In this document: in pieces, positions 25,867 through 34,920 of the stretch
How positions within the stretch are numbered: position 1 is the stretch's first letter
How the letters are laid out: every line of letters begins with the position of its first letter
From: Pseudochelatococcus sp047501465
Lineage (GTDB): Bacteria > Pseudomonadota > Alphaproteobacteria > Rhizobiales > Beijerinckiaceae
DNA: 64,000 bases
Direction of reading: 5' to 3'
NCBI RefSeq assembly: GCF_047501465.1
Contig: NZ_JAZDRL010000002.1
Location: forward strand, 186,001 to 250,000
Position numbers and translations under genes: made by a program
Notes under the pieces: model-generated
The model's input: the letters and a program-made list of their open reading frames with translations, nothing else
What the model was told of the DNA's origin: nothing
Databases searched by the model: none

Positions 25867-26928
25867 TCATAGCATCCAGGCACGATAACGACCGCGTCCC
25901 GTTGTCTCGCGTAAGCCCAGCTGGTCAATCAGGTTTTGCGCCGCACGTTGTGAAATGCACAGCTCACGTGCGGCCATCGCAACTGTTATCAAAGGATACG
26001 CACCCACCATGACAACAAGATCCGGCAAACGCGATGTTGAACGCCGATCTGTGCATTTGGATTGCAACAGCGCAAGCGCCACACTTATCCTGTCATGCTC
26101 ACGCAATCCTGCATTCGCACAGGCGCTAACAGCTTCAAGCCATGACAGAAGACGCGTTACTCTCTCAGGCGCACGGCGGCGTTCACGCAAAGTTTGACGC
26201 AGCCCCATATTGAGTGCCGGTAAATGCCACTGTGTTTTGCCACGTTGCGCAAGATAGGCACCGACAAGCTGCCGACCAATCCACCGACGACGGGGGACTG
26301 GTGGACGCATTTCCCATGCATCCCATAACAAACCGGCTGCCAGTACAGGCGGTAGATGATCAAGCGCACCAATCGCCCGCTGCCAGGCCGGAAACCATGG
26401 ATTATCCGGCAAATTTCTGGAAGATAATGTATGCTTTCCTTTAGGAAACGCTGCCGACAAAACATGCGAAGAGCGTGCCAAGGCAGCATCAATATCCGCA
26501 AGGGCGGCATCAAGAAAGCCTTGCTCATCATCCAAATCTAAGGTGTTCGCCAACTGCTGCTGCGCTGATTCTTCTCCCGAAAGACGTGCAATGCCTGCAG
26601 GTGACAAGGACCAGGCAGTGCCATTCGAAACAATTAATCGACGTGCATCGACAATGGATTTTGCGCGCAACAACTGCAACGTTGGTGCACGCACATCAGC
26701 GTCTGCATCGTGTAGCACCAGATCTTCCATGGCGACGAGATCGCCCTCAATCCACAACGACGCACACGCGTCTGCAAAATGTGATCGCGCTATCCAGCCG
26801 TCGCGGATAGGGCTGGCCCGCAAGCGCTCATCGAGACGCGCCAACGCATCCTCTGCCGCAGCAAGTGGTGCGGCCAGATCGGCCCATGCCAAATGACCAA
26901 TGAGATCCGTTTCGTGCGCCACTTCCAT
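25867..26928 (-). CDS. DUF1612 / helix-turn-helix protein (rhizobial RHE_PE00001 type)
   Basis: Protein of the rhizobial family with an N-terminal segment (WADLAAPLAAAEDALARLDERL, then ARSHFADACASLWIEGDLVAMEDLVLHD), a central DUF1612 domain (GLLWDAWEMRPPVPRRRWIGRQLVGAYLA) and a C-terminal helix-turn-helix (PLITVAMAARELCISQRAAQNLIDQLGL). Many members sit on rhizobial plasmids; a DNA-binding role is likely, but no function is established that I know of. It begins 10 bases after the azlD stop codon on the same strand and may share its transcript. Confidence 0.82.
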   Translation of the reverse strand: MEVAHETDLIGHLAWADLAAPLAAAEDALARLDERLRASPIRDGWIARSHFADACASLWIEGDLVAMEDLVLHDADADVRAPTLQLLRAKSIVDARRLIVSNGTAWSLSPAGIARLSGEESAQQQLANTLDLDDEQGFLDAALADIDAALARSSHVLSAAFPKGKHTLSSRNLPDNPWFPAWQRAIGALDHLPPVLAAGLLWDAWEMRPPVPRRRWIGRQLVGAYLAQRGKTQWHLPALNMGLRQTLRERRRAPERVTRLLSWLEAVSACANAGLREHDRISVALALLQSKCTDRRSTSRLPDLVVMVGAYPLITVAMAARELCISQRAAQNLIDQLGLRETTGRGRYRAWML

Positions 26929-26938
26929 CGCGCCAACG

Positions 26939-27238
26939 CTACATAATCGCGCGCAGCAAAATCACAGTTGCAACGCCAACCGCAATGACGCCAAGCAATG
27001 GCAGACGCGTAGCCGCAAGGCCTGCTGCAACGGCTGCGAGGGTCTCCGGCCACCCATGAGTGAGCGCTGTCGGAGCGATCAACGCAAAGAGCACTGCAGG
27101 AGGGATGGCATCAAATGCTGCTTTCGCGCGCCCCTTTAGCGTCAATCTGCTCGCGAGTAGAAAGCCCGCCACACGCGTGAAATACGTGACCGCCGCCATC
27201 ATCAAAATCGCCAGCAAGGTTGCGGGATCGACACTCAT
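26939..27238 (-). CDS. azlD: AzlD family branched-chain amino-acid exporter subunit
   Basis: Small membrane protein, 99 residues and about four hydrophobic segments, with TLLAILMMAAVTYFTRVAGF at the start and AIPPAVLFALIAP in the middle, both typical of AzlD. It works with AzlC to export branched-chain amino acids or analogues. The ATG at 27238 overlaps the azlC stop by 4 bases, so the proteins are made together. The frame is open further upstream, inside azlC. Confidence 0.9.
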   Translation of the reverse strand: MSVDPATLLAILMMAAVTYFTRVAGFLLASRLTLKGRAKAAFDAIPPAVLFALIAPTALTHGWPETLAAVAAGLAATRLPLLGVIAVGVATVILLRAIM

Positions 27239-27954
27239 GCCGCCTTCTCCACGTCTGCGGGCGAAGCAAACCACGCTGCTGCAATCCCGGCCGCAGCACC
27301 TGCCAGCACATTCCACGGCTCACCAACAAGCATCGCCACCACCGCAGACGCACTGCCGCTGGCAACCAGCGTCCATACAGTCAACCGCCCTTGCCAGAAA
27401 CCGGCAATCAGTCCAATGAACAATGCTGTAAAGGCAAAATCGAGTCCGATAACCGCCGGGTCTCCCAGCATCGGCCCAACGATCGAGCCGGTGATTGTGG
27501 ACATAAACCAGACAAGATGAACCGGCACCGCCATAAAGAACCAATAGGACACAGTCAACGAGCACATACGTGCCCGCTTCTCGCCTAATGCCCAGGCTTC
27601 ATCGGTCATGAACCAGGCGGCGGCCCATAACTTCCAGCCTTTAAAAGCACGCATCTTGGGCGCAAGCGACACGCCCATCAGCACATGGCGCGCGCTGACA
27701 AGAACCGTGGAGACGAAAAGCGCCAGATAAGGAACTGGCAACGTCCAGATACCAATAGCCGCGAACTCAGCCCCGCCCGAAAATACCAGTGACGACATCA
27801 GCCACACTTCAGATGTCGTCCAACCTTTCGTTGTGCAGACCGCACCAAACAAGAGACCAATAGGCACCATCGCCACCAGCACAGGGGCAATATCAGCCAG
27901 GCCTTGGCGGATTTCACTCGCGACATTCACACGGTCAACTACATGCATATTCAT
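27235..27954 (-). CDS. azlC: AzlC family branched-chain amino-acid exporter subunit
   Basis: Large subunit of the AzlCD exporter. The protein (~239 residues) has about six to seven membrane segments and the family motifs PIGLLFGAV, SSLVFSGGAEFAAIGIW, SARHVLMGVSLAP and WFMTDEAWAL. The start is ATG 27954, which overlaps the ligA stop codon by one base (TGATG); a second ATG lies two codons on. Transcription with ligA is likely from this overlap although the functions are unrelated. Confidence 0.92.
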   Translation of the reverse strand: MNMHVVDRVNVASEIRQGLADIAPVLVAMVPIGLLFGAVCTTKGWTTSEVWLMSSLVFSGGAEFAAIGIWTLPVPYLALFVSTVLVSARHVLMGVSLAPKMRAFKGWKLWAAAWFMTDEAWALGEKRARMCSLTVSYWFFMAVPVHLVWFMSTITGSIVGPMLGDPAVIGLDFAFTALFIGLIAGFWQGRLTVWTLVASGSASAVVAMLVGEPWNVLAGAAAGIAAAWFASPADVEKAA

Positions 27955-30098
27955 CAACTGGAAGCCCCTGCGAGCACGAGCCACGCCTCTTCATCAATGG
28001 TTTCGATGCCCAGTTCTTTGGCGCGCTCCAGCTTGGAGCCAGCTTTGGGACCAGCGACTACAAGATCGGTTTTTGCTGACACCGATCCCGCAACCTTCGC
28101 ACCAAGACGTTCCGCCATGGCTTTGGCTTCATCGCGCGACATACGTTCGAGCGAGCCGGTGAAGACCACTGTCTTACCCGCCACCGGACTATCACTCACC
28201 GCCACTTCCATCGCGAAAGGTGTCACTTCAGCGAGCAATGCATCGAGTGTTTCGGCATTATGTGGTTCGACAAAAAACTGCACAATCGCATCTGCAACCA
28301 CTTCGCCGATGCCATCAATAGCCGTCAACTCAGCCCAGGCCTCATTATTCAGCGCTTCAGCCGAAATGCCCTGCCCCGCCGTAAGCGCCCCAGCGCGGAA
28401 TGCGTCGAAGCTGCCATAATGTCGCGCCAACAGCTTGGCTGTCGTATCGCCTACATGCCGAATGCCGAGCGCAAAGATGAAGCGGTTCAGCGCTACCTGA
28501 CGACGTGTTTCAATCGATGCGAACAGATTGCGGACACTCGTTTCGCCAAAACCTTCGCGAAACTTGAGTTTGGAAGCACTCTGCGCATCACGCACCGCAA
28601 GGGTGAAGATATCCTGCGGTCGGCGCACAAGTCCTTCAGCAAAAAACAGCTCAATTTGTTTTTCACCCAACCCATCAATGTCAAAGGCATTGCGTGAGAC
28701 AAAGTGCTTCAAGCGCTCCACCGCCTGCGCTTCGCACGTCAGCCCACCCGTGCAGCGCCGCGCAACATCCTGCCGGCCTGTGCGCGGATTGATTTCTCGC
28801 ACCGCATGCGCACCACATACCGGACAAACAGTCGGAAATACATAAGCTTGCGCCTCAGCGGAGCGGCGCTCAAGCACTACGCCGGTAACCTGAGGAATGA
28901 CATCGCCTGCCCGTTGAATAACAACGGTATCGCCAACCCGTACATCCTTGCGCGCTATTTCATCTTCGTTATGCAGGGTTGCGTTTGAGACCACAACACC
29001 ACCAACCGTCACCGGTTTCAGCTTGGCAACAGGCGTGAGTGTCCCCGTCCGACCAACTTGAATATCGATTGCAAGTACGCTTGTTGTGGCGCGTTCTGCA
29101 GGGAACTTATGGGCCAGCGCCCACCGCGGACTGCGCGATACAAACCCTAGCCGCCGCTGCAAAGCCAGGCTGTCAACCTTATATACAACGCCATCGATAT
29201 CATAGCCCAGATCTGCCCGCTGGGCTTCGATTGCGCGGTAATGGACCAGCAGATCCTCAGCCGAATGGCAGCATTCCATCAATGGATTAACCGGAAGCCC
29301 CCAACGCCTGAAGGCTGCAATAACACCTGACTGCGTTTGCTCTGGCAGCGCAGAATAATCGCCCCAACCATAGGCAAAAAACGCCAGTGGTCTCGCCGCT
29401 GTCACTTTTGCATCGAGTTGACGCAGAGACCCAGCTGCCGCATTTCTCGGATTGGCAAAAACTGGCTTCCCTGCCTCCTGCTGACGAACATTCAGCGCTG
29501 TGAAATCCGCATGGCGCATATAAATTTCGCCGCGCACCTCAATAACATCCGGCACATCATCGCCTACAAGCGTATGAGGAATGCCCGCAACTGTGAGTGC
29601 ATTTGCGGTTACATCCTCCCCTTCCTCGCCATCACCACGCGTCGCAGCTTTCACCAGGCAGCCCGCCTCATAACGCAGGCTGCATGAGAGACCATCGATC
29701 TTGGGCTCAGCCGTAAAAGTCAGAGCCCTATCTATAGGCAGATCAAGGAAACGGCGGATACGCGCCACGAACTCGGTTATGTCATCATCAGAAAAGCCAT
29801 TCGCCAACGATAACATCGGCACTTTATGCCGTACCTTGGGAAATCTCTCGGATGGCTTTGCACCTACCTTGGTCGACAAGCTCTCGCCATCGCGTAAAGC
29901 CGGGAACCGCGCCTCTAGCGCCTCATAACGTTGACGTAGTGCGTCATAAGCAGCATCCGAAATGCTCGGCGCATCCTCGTTATAATAGCGTACATCGTGG
30001 GCCGCGATTTCCTCGCCCAAGGCCGCATGCTCGCGCTTCGCCTCGCGGGAAGTCAGCACCGCCACTTCGACAGTGCGTAGTTCTGTTGCCATCGTCAT
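27954..30098 (-). CDS. ligA: NAD-dependent DNA ligase LigA
   Basis: Seals nicks in replication and repair, using NAD. The 714-residue protein shows every domain: Ia (HDVRYYNEDAPSISDAAYD), adenylation domain with the active lysine in EPKIDGLSCSLRYE, OB fold, four-cysteine zinc finger (CPVCG ... RRCTGGLTC), helix-hairpin-helix repeats (NAFDIDGLGEKQIELF, TAIDGIGEVVADAI) and a C-terminal BRCT domain (VAGKTVVFTGSLERMSRDEA). Start ATG 30098 overlaps the recN stop by 4 bases with AAGGGAGC before it. The recN-ligA coupling suggests a repair operon. Confidence 0.98.
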   Translation of the reverse strand: MTMATELRTVEVAVLTSREAKREHAALGEEIAAHDVRYYNEDAPSISDAAYDALRQRYEALEARFPALRDGESLSTKVGAKPSERFPKVRHKVPMLSLANGFSDDDITEFVARIRRFLDLPIDRALTFTAEPKIDGLSCSLRYEAGCLVKAATRGDGEEGEDVTANALTVAGIPHTLVGDDVPDVIEVRGEIYMRHADFTALNVRQQEAGKPVFANPRNAAAGSLRQLDAKVTAARPLAFFAYGWGDYSALPEQTQSGVIAAFRRWGLPVNPLMECCHSAEDLLVHYRAIEAQRADLGYDIDGVVYKVDSLALQRRLGFVSRSPRWALAHKFPAERATTSVLAIDIQVGRTGTLTPVAKLKPVTVGGVVVSNATLHNEDEIARKDVRVGDTVVIQRAGDVIPQVTGVVLERRSAEAQAYVFPTVCPVCGAHAVREINPRTGRQDVARRCTGGLTCEAQAVERLKHFVSRNAFDIDGLGEKQIELFFAEGLVRRPQDIFTLAVRDAQSASKLKFREGFGETSVRNLFASIETRRQVALNRFIFALGIRHVGDTTAKLLARHYGSFDAFRAGALTAGQGISAEALNNEAWAELTAIDGIGEVVADAIVQFFVEPHNAETLDALLAEVTPFAMEVAVSDSPVAGKTVVFTGSLERMSRDEAKAMAERLGAKVAGSVSAKTDLVVAGPKAGSKLERAKELGIETIDEEAWLVLAGASS

Positions 30099-31786
30099 GC
30101 TCCCTTGAGCAAACGAATTGCGGCAGCGCGTGCCTCGCTGGTGATCGTCGCACCGGCCAGCATACGGGCAATTTCCTCTTGCCGCTCATCATGCGCCAAA
30201 GGTGAAACACGCGTTGCCACACGGTCCTCAGCCACACCATCTGCTTCAATCTGCCGACCGACAATTTCCTTGGCGATGCGCAGATGCTTCACTGCGCGCG
30301 CAGCTACCTGCGGGGCATGTGTAACGGCCATTACCTGCACACCAGTTGAAAGGCGCGCCAAACGATGCCCTATCGCATCCGCCACAGCACCACCCACACC
30401 GGTATCGATTTCATCGAACACAAGCGTCGGCGCTGATCCGCGATCAGCCAGCACCACTTTAAGCGCCAACATGAAACGCGACAACTCACCACCGGATGCC
30501 ACCTTCATCATCGCACCTGGCTTGGTGCCTGGATTGGTTTGCACCCAGAATTCTACCCTGTCGAACCCTTCAGCCGCACGCGCTTCCTCGTCCGTCTCAA
30601 CGCGGGAGATGAAGCGTGCACGTTCCAGCTTAAGCGGGGGTAGTTCCGCATTCACAGCCTCATCAAGCTTTGCGCCGGCCTCATGGCGCGCCTTGCTCAG
30701 CACGCGCGCCAAAGTTAAATAATTCGCCTCAGCCTGCGCCAATGCAGCTGACAAGCCTGAGACATGTTCTTCACCCGCATCAAGTGCCGCAAGATCAGCC
30801 TCAAACTTATCACGCAATGCAGCCAGCTCATCAGCAGGCACATTATATTTGCGTGCGGCCGCCCGAATGGCGAAAAGCCGCTCTTCCGTTTGCTCCAATT
30901 CGCGCGGATCATATTCAGCATCGCGCAACGCTTGCTCCAGCGCGCTGCCTGCCAATTCCAGCGCATTAAGCGCTTCATCAAGCGCCTTGACCGAAGGCTC
31001 AATCAGATGCGGCGCTTGATCAGCCCGGCGCTCCAGCCGGCGCACGGCAGATGATAAAACAGGCAACGGCGAGGCATGGCCGGCAACCGTTTCATAGGCC
31101 TCTTGCAGCTCACGCGCGACCTTTTCCGATTGCATCATAACCTGACGACGTGCAGCCAAGGCCTCTTCCTCGCCCGCCTCGGGCGAAAGTGTGCCAAGTT
31201 CTTCAGCCGCATGGCGCAGAAAATCCGCTTCTTTTCGAGCAGCTTCAACACGCGCTGTCTGTTCGGCAAGCTCGCGTTTGAATTTCTGATATGCAGCATA
31301 GGCTGCTGCAACCTCCCTCGCAGGCCCTTCCAGCTCGCCCAGCGCGTCCAGAATGCTGCGATGCGAAGCAGGATCCGTTAGTGCGCGATCATCATGCTGG
31401 CCATGGATCTCGACAAGATGTACGCCAATGGCCCGCAACGTCTGCACACTGACAGGCCGGTCATTGACAAAGGCCCGCGTGCGCCCATCCGCATATTGCA
31501 AACGACGCAGGATAATCTGCCCCTCGCCCGGATCGCAAAATTCATCCGCAGCCAGCCGCGCGGGATGATTGGGCGCCACCTCGAAAACAGCTGTGATTTG
31601 CCCCTGCGCCTCACCATGACGCACAAGCGCACCATCGCCCCGCCCGCCAAGCGCGAGCGCAAACGCATCAAGCAGGATCGATTTACCTGCACCCGTTTCA
31701 CCGGTAAGCACCGTCAACCCAGCATCGAATGCAAGGTCGAGACGGTCTATCAGCACAATATCGCGAATCGAAAGATGAACCAGCAT
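30095..31786 (-). CDS. recN: DNA repair protein RecN
   Basis: SMC-like ATPase that acts early in double-strand-break repair. Walker A is GETGAGKSILLDAFALALGG in the N-terminal head; a long coiled-coil middle follows, with heptads rich in Glu, Ala, Leu and Arg; the C-terminal head has the signature GGELSRFMLALK and Walker B TLVFDEIDTGVGG. At 563 residues it has the family's usual length. It overlaps ligA by 4 bases. I saw no LexA box by eye in the short upstream gap to corA. Confidence 0.97.
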   Translation of the reverse strand: MLVHLSIRDIVLIDRLDLAFDAGLTVLTGETGAGKSILLDAFALALGGRGDGALVRHGEAQGQITAVFEVAPNHPARLAADEFCDPGEGQIILRRLQYADGRTRAFVNDRPVSVQTLRAIGVHLVEIHGQHDDRALTDPASHRSILDALGELEGPAREVAAAYAAYQKFKRELAEQTARVEAARKEADFLRHAAEELGTLSPEAGEEEALAARRQVMMQSEKVARELQEAYETVAGHASPLPVLSSAVRRLERRADQAPHLIEPSVKALDEALNALELAGSALEQALRDAEYDPRELEQTEERLFAIRAAARKYNVPADELAALRDKFEADLAALDAGEEHVSGLSAALAQAEANYLTLARVLSKARHEAGAKLDEAVNAELPPLKLERARFISRVETDEEARAAEGFDRVEFWVQTNPGTKPGAMMKVASGGELSRFMLALKVVLADRGSAPTLVFDEIDTGVGGAVADAIGHRLARLSTGVQVMAVTHAPQVAARAVKHLRIAKEIVGRQIEADGVAEDRVATRVSPLAHDERQEEIARMLAGATITSEARAAAIRLLKGA

Positions 31787-31867
31787 CGCTCACACATATC
31801 CGAACAACGACGCCACACGCCGCAGGGTCTTATAGGAGATCAAGAACAGAATGGCAACAGCCAGTTT

Positions 31868-32857
31868 TTACAACCAGCCCTTCCAGCGGAAAAAGAAATA
31901 AGGTGTCACAGCGGCCATGATCATCACCAGAATGGCAACGGGATAACCAAAATCCCAATCAAGTTCGGGCATGACGTGAAAGTTCATACCATAGATTGAA
32001 GCAATCAGCGTTGGCGGCATGAACACCACCGACATCACCGAAAACAGCTTGATGATGTTGTTCTGCTCAAGGTTGACGAGGCCCAGCGTTGCATCCAAGA
32101 GGAACTGGATCTTGTTCGACTGGAATGTCGCGTGCTCCTCCAGAGACTGGATATCGCGCAGCACCGTGCGCATTTCCTTGCGCAGGTCTCCTGTTCCAGA
32201 TGCGCCTCGATAACTTGCAGACATAAACAACAATGCCCGCTCCAGCGATACAAGGCTTTCGCGGCTCATGGAAATCAACGTGCCTGCATGGCCAAGCGTG
32301 CGAAGCGTTTCCTGATGCCCCTTTCCGGCAGCCTTGCTTTTCTGTTCAAAGACCGAACGAGATAGCGTATTGATCTCCTCAGCCGTTACCTGCAACAGCT
32401 CGGCAGAGCGATCGATTACGGTTTCGATAAGTCCCTGGAAAATTGATTCTGCCGTGCCTTCCGTTCCGCCTGGCTTGGAGGCGCGGAAAGCGAACATTGG
32501 AAATGCCCGCGGTTCGTCGTAGCGCACTGTCACAAGTGTATTGCCCTTCAACACGAAGGTCACGCCGGCCATGTCCGGCTCGTCATCAATGGCAACAAGC
32601 AGCTTTACCGTAATATAGCGCGCACTATTCTCATGATAGAGCAATTCGGACAGCTCGATGTCTTCCATATCCTCACGCGTGGGCATTTCAACGCCCAGCG
32701 TTTTTTCCACGAGCTGTTCTTCTGCTCGTGTTGGCTCAACCAGATCAATCCAGAGTGCATCAGAGGGAATAGGCTCGCCAAAGCCAAGCATGAGGCGCTG
32801 CAGCCGCATATCTTTGGATTGCGCTGTACCAGGAGCCAGGCTGTAGACAATCAGCAT
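31868..32857 (-). CDS. corA: Magnesium transporter CorA family protein
   Basis: Pentameric inner-membrane channel for magnesium (or cobalt and nickel). The 329-residue product has a large cytoplasmic N-domain and two C-terminal membrane helices; the first ends in the pore motif YGMNF, followed by the short loop HVMPELDWDFG. The C-terminus is short and basic (FFFRWKGWL). ATG 32857 is chosen because AAGGA lies 9 bases upstream. It lies upstream of recN-ligA on the same strand with 81 bases between. Confidence 0.95.
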   Translation of the reverse strand: MLIVYSLAPGTAQSKDMRLQRLMLGFGEPIPSDALWIDLVEPTRAEEQLVEKTLGVEMPTREDMEDIELSELLYHENSARYITVKLLVAIDDEPDMAGVTFVLKGNTLVTVRYDEPRAFPMFAFRASKPGGTEGTAESIFQGLIETVIDRSAELLQVTAEEINTLSRSVFEQKSKAAGKGHQETLRTLGHAGTLISMSRESLVSLERALLFMSASYRGASGTGDLRKEMRTVLRDIQSLEEHATFQSNKIQFLLDATLGLVNLEQNNIIKLFSVMSVVFMPPTLIASIYGMNFHVMPELDWDFGYPVAILVMIMAAVTPYFFFRWKGWL

Positions 32858-33019
32858 GCAAACTATTCCTTGCTCAAGACATTCGCCCGGCAACCACCGT
32901 GAGCACCTACCACAATGATGCTTTAGGCGTAGCCTGCGCCCAGGTCAACGTGATGCGCTGCAATGTATGCTTCATGCAGACTGGCGCTTATGCCTTGCTT
33001 CTGTTATCGGCTAGTTGGA

Positions 33020-33036
33020 AATGCATTTGATGCATT
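33020..33036. promoter_or_regulatory. Inverted repeat in the corA-tsaC divergent region
   Basis: AATGCAT-TTG-ATGCATT, perfect 7-bp arms with a 3-base spacer, flanked by GG and CC that extend the symmetry imperfectly. It sits between the divergent corA (start 32857) and tsaC (33075) genes and could be an operator; the binding protein is unknown. Confidence 0.3.
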
Positions 33037-33074
33037 CCTTATTGTCTCTTTTAACTCATGCATACCTGCCACAG

Positions 33075-34073
33075 ATGTCTGCTCACGTCGACGATTCGCG
33101 CACACACTTACTTCAAGCAACGCCGGATGGCATCGCCACGGCAGGCGCTTTATTGCGCGCAGGCAGGCTCGTCGCCTTTCCGACGGAAACCGTGTATGGC
33201 CTCGGCGCTGATGCAACCAACGGCAAAGCCGTAGCAGCTATCTACACCGCAAAGGAAAGGCCAAGTTTCAACCCCCTGATCGCCCATTATCCTGATGCTC
33301 TAAGCGCCATGCAGCATGGGCGTTTTAATAATACGGCGAAGAAGCTGGCCCAGGCATTCTGGCCGGGCCCTCTGACACTCGTTGTACCTAAAGCCGAGAA
33401 CTGCCCTATCAGCGATCTGGCATCGGCCGGGCTTGATAGTGTCGCCTTACGCGTTCCTCAACATCCAACTGCGCGTGCAATCCTTCGGGAAGCTGGCACG
33501 CCCATCGCCGCACCGTCCGCCAATCGCTCAGGCCGCGTGAGTCCCACTCTGGCCTTCCACGTGATGCAGGATCTCGACGGTCGGATTGCAGCTGTTCTTG
33601 ATGGTGGGGAAACGCATGTCGGTGTGGAATCAACCATCGTGGCCTGCATCAACGATCGGCCAGTCCTGCTGCGCCCCGGCGGTGTCACCCGTGAGGCCAT
33701 CAAAGAAGTGCTCGGCTTTGATATAGATGATGTCGACCCTGGCAATTCTGCAAATAGCGATGCACCTATCGCGCCTGGCCAGCTCAGCTCTCATTACGCG
33801 CCAAAAGCTGCTGTGCGCCTCAATGCCAGCGACATTCAGCCAGGTGAAGCAGCCCTGCTATTTGGCGCCCCGCTGCCTGGCACTGATAATGCCGTTGCGC
33901 AATTCAACCTGAGCCAGGAACGGGATTTATCCGAAGCAGCAGCGCAATTATTTGCCGCATTGCGGACACTGGATACCTCCGGCGCAAACTGCATCGCAGT
34001 GGCATCAATCCCCCACGATGGCCTTGGAGAAGCGATTAACGATCGCCTACAACGTGCTGCAGCTCCACGATAA
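33075..34073 (+). CDS. tsaC: L-threonylcarbamoyladenylate synthase (TsaC/Sua5, long form)
   Basis: Makes threonylcarbamoyl-AMP from threonine, bicarbonate and ATP, the first step of the t6A37 modification of tRNAs that read ANN codons. The YrdC domain is evident: GRLVAFPTETVYGLGADA, AIYTAKERPSFNPLIAH, WPGPLTLVV, VALRVPQHP, APSANRSGRVSPT. A C-terminal Sua5 domain follows (from SHYAPKAAVRLN), so this is the long form. The start is uncertain: ATG 33075 fits homologous lengths (332 residues), but the frame is open to 33015 with ATGs at 33021 and 33030, and no strong ribosome site is seen. Confidence 0.93.
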   Translation: MSAHVDDSRTHLLQATPDGIATAGALLRAGRLVAFPTETVYGLGADATNGKAVAAIYTAKERPSFNPLIAHYPDALSAMQHGRFNNTAKKLAQAFWPGPLTLVVPKAENCPISDLASAGLDSVALRVPQHPTARAILREAGTPIAAPSANRSGRVSPTLAFHVMQDLDGRIAAVLDGGETHVGVESTIVACINDRPVLLRPGGVTREAIKEVLGFDIDDVDPGNSANSDAPIAPGQLSSHYAPKAAVRLNASDIQPGEAALLFGAPLPGTDNAVAQFNLSQERDLSEAAAQLFAALRTLDTSGANCIAVASIPHDGLGEAINDRLQRAAAPR

Positions 34074-34091
34074 TATCAAAATGCATAAAAA

Positions 34092-34115
34092 AGAGCGGCC
34101 CCGGGAAGCCGCTCT
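34092..34115. terminator. Bidirectional terminator between tsaC and wrbA
   Basis: Perfect 8-bp stem AGAGCGGC / GCCGCTCT with an 8-base loop. On the minus strand it is followed by a run of six T (after wrbA), so that direction is the stronger one. Confidence 0.75.
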
Positions 34116-34159
34116 ATTTGATGCTTGGATGAAACGCAAACTGCTTTAGGCGTGTATGC

Positions 34160-34762
34160 TTACGCCTTCAGCTTGGCCGCGATCTTGGCAACGTGCGCGC
34201 CCTGGAACTTTGCACCATCGAGATCTGTCTGTGTGGGCTGACGGCTACCATCGCTGCCTGCAATCGTAGATGCGCCATAAGGTGAGCCACCAACAATCTC
34301 ATCAAGCTTGGTCTGACCTGCGAATGCGTATGGCAGGCCAGCCACAACAAAACCGTGATGCAACAAGGTTGGCAGGAAAGTCAGAATGGTGGATTCCTGT
34401 CCACCGTGCTGGGTTGCTGATGAGGTGAAAGCTGCGCCCACCTTGCCAACAAGTGCGCCCTTTGCCCACAAGCCACCGGTCTGATCGATGAAGGCACGCA
34501 TCTGTGATGCAAACACGCCAAAGCGCGTAGGAGCACCGAAGATAATAGCATCATACTCAGCAAGCTCAGCAACAGTCGCAACAGGCGCCTTCTGATCAAG
34601 CTTGAAATGCGCATTTCGTGCAACTTCTTCTGGCACGGTTTCAGGTACGCGCTTCACCACCACTTCTGCGCCTTCAGCTGCAGCGCCTTCAGCAACTGCA
34701 TAGGCAAGGGTTTCGATGTGGCCATAGGTCGAGTAGTAGAGGACGAGAACTTTAGCAGCCAT
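34160..34762 (-). CDS. wrbA: NAD(P)H:quinone oxidoreductase WrbA
   Basis: FMN-dependent two-electron quinone reductase that limits redox cycling. The flavodoxin-like fold begins KVLVLYYSTYGHIETLA (phosphate loop), followed by DAIIFGAPTRFGVFASQMRAF and the WrbA-specific AAFTSSATQHGGQESTI. At 200 residues it is full length. A divergent LysR-type gene with an 18-bp palindrome between suggests control by that regulator. Confidence 0.96.
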   Translation of the reverse strand: MAAKVLVLYYSTYGHIETLAYAVAEGAAAEGAEVVVKRVPETVPEEVARNAHFKLDQKAPVATVAELAEYDAIIFGAPTRFGVFASQMRAFIDQTGGLWAKGALVGKVGAAFTSSATQHGGQESTILTFLPTLLHHGFVVAGLPYAFAGQTKLDEIVGGSPYGASTIAGSDGSRQPTQTDLDGAKFQGAHVAKIAAKLKA

Positions 34763-34860
34763 GGATCAATACTCCGCTATGCGCATGATGGCGCAGATTT
34801 GAATTATTCGCAGCATAGCCATTCCTGATGACATCGCGATACCTTTCTGCGCAGAATGCA

Positions 34861-34878
34861 CATTGCAAATTTGCAATG
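34861..34878. promoter_or_regulatory. Candidate LysR operator between wrbA and its divergent regulator
   Basis: Perfect 18-bp palindrome CATTGCAAATTTGCAATG. It contains a T-N11-A pattern, the LysR-type consensus, and lies 43 bases upstream of the regulator start and 99 bases upstream of wrbA. This layout is classic for a LysR protein that represses itself and controls the divergent gene. Confidence 0.6.
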
Positions 34879-34920
34879 AAAAAGACTTTTATAACGATCA
34901 AGGACAGCAAGGCTTACGCT

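Noticed and set aside
30105..30722. Plus-strand frame of 205 codons inside recN
   Set aside because: Ser/Ala/Arg-rich antisense shadow of recN.
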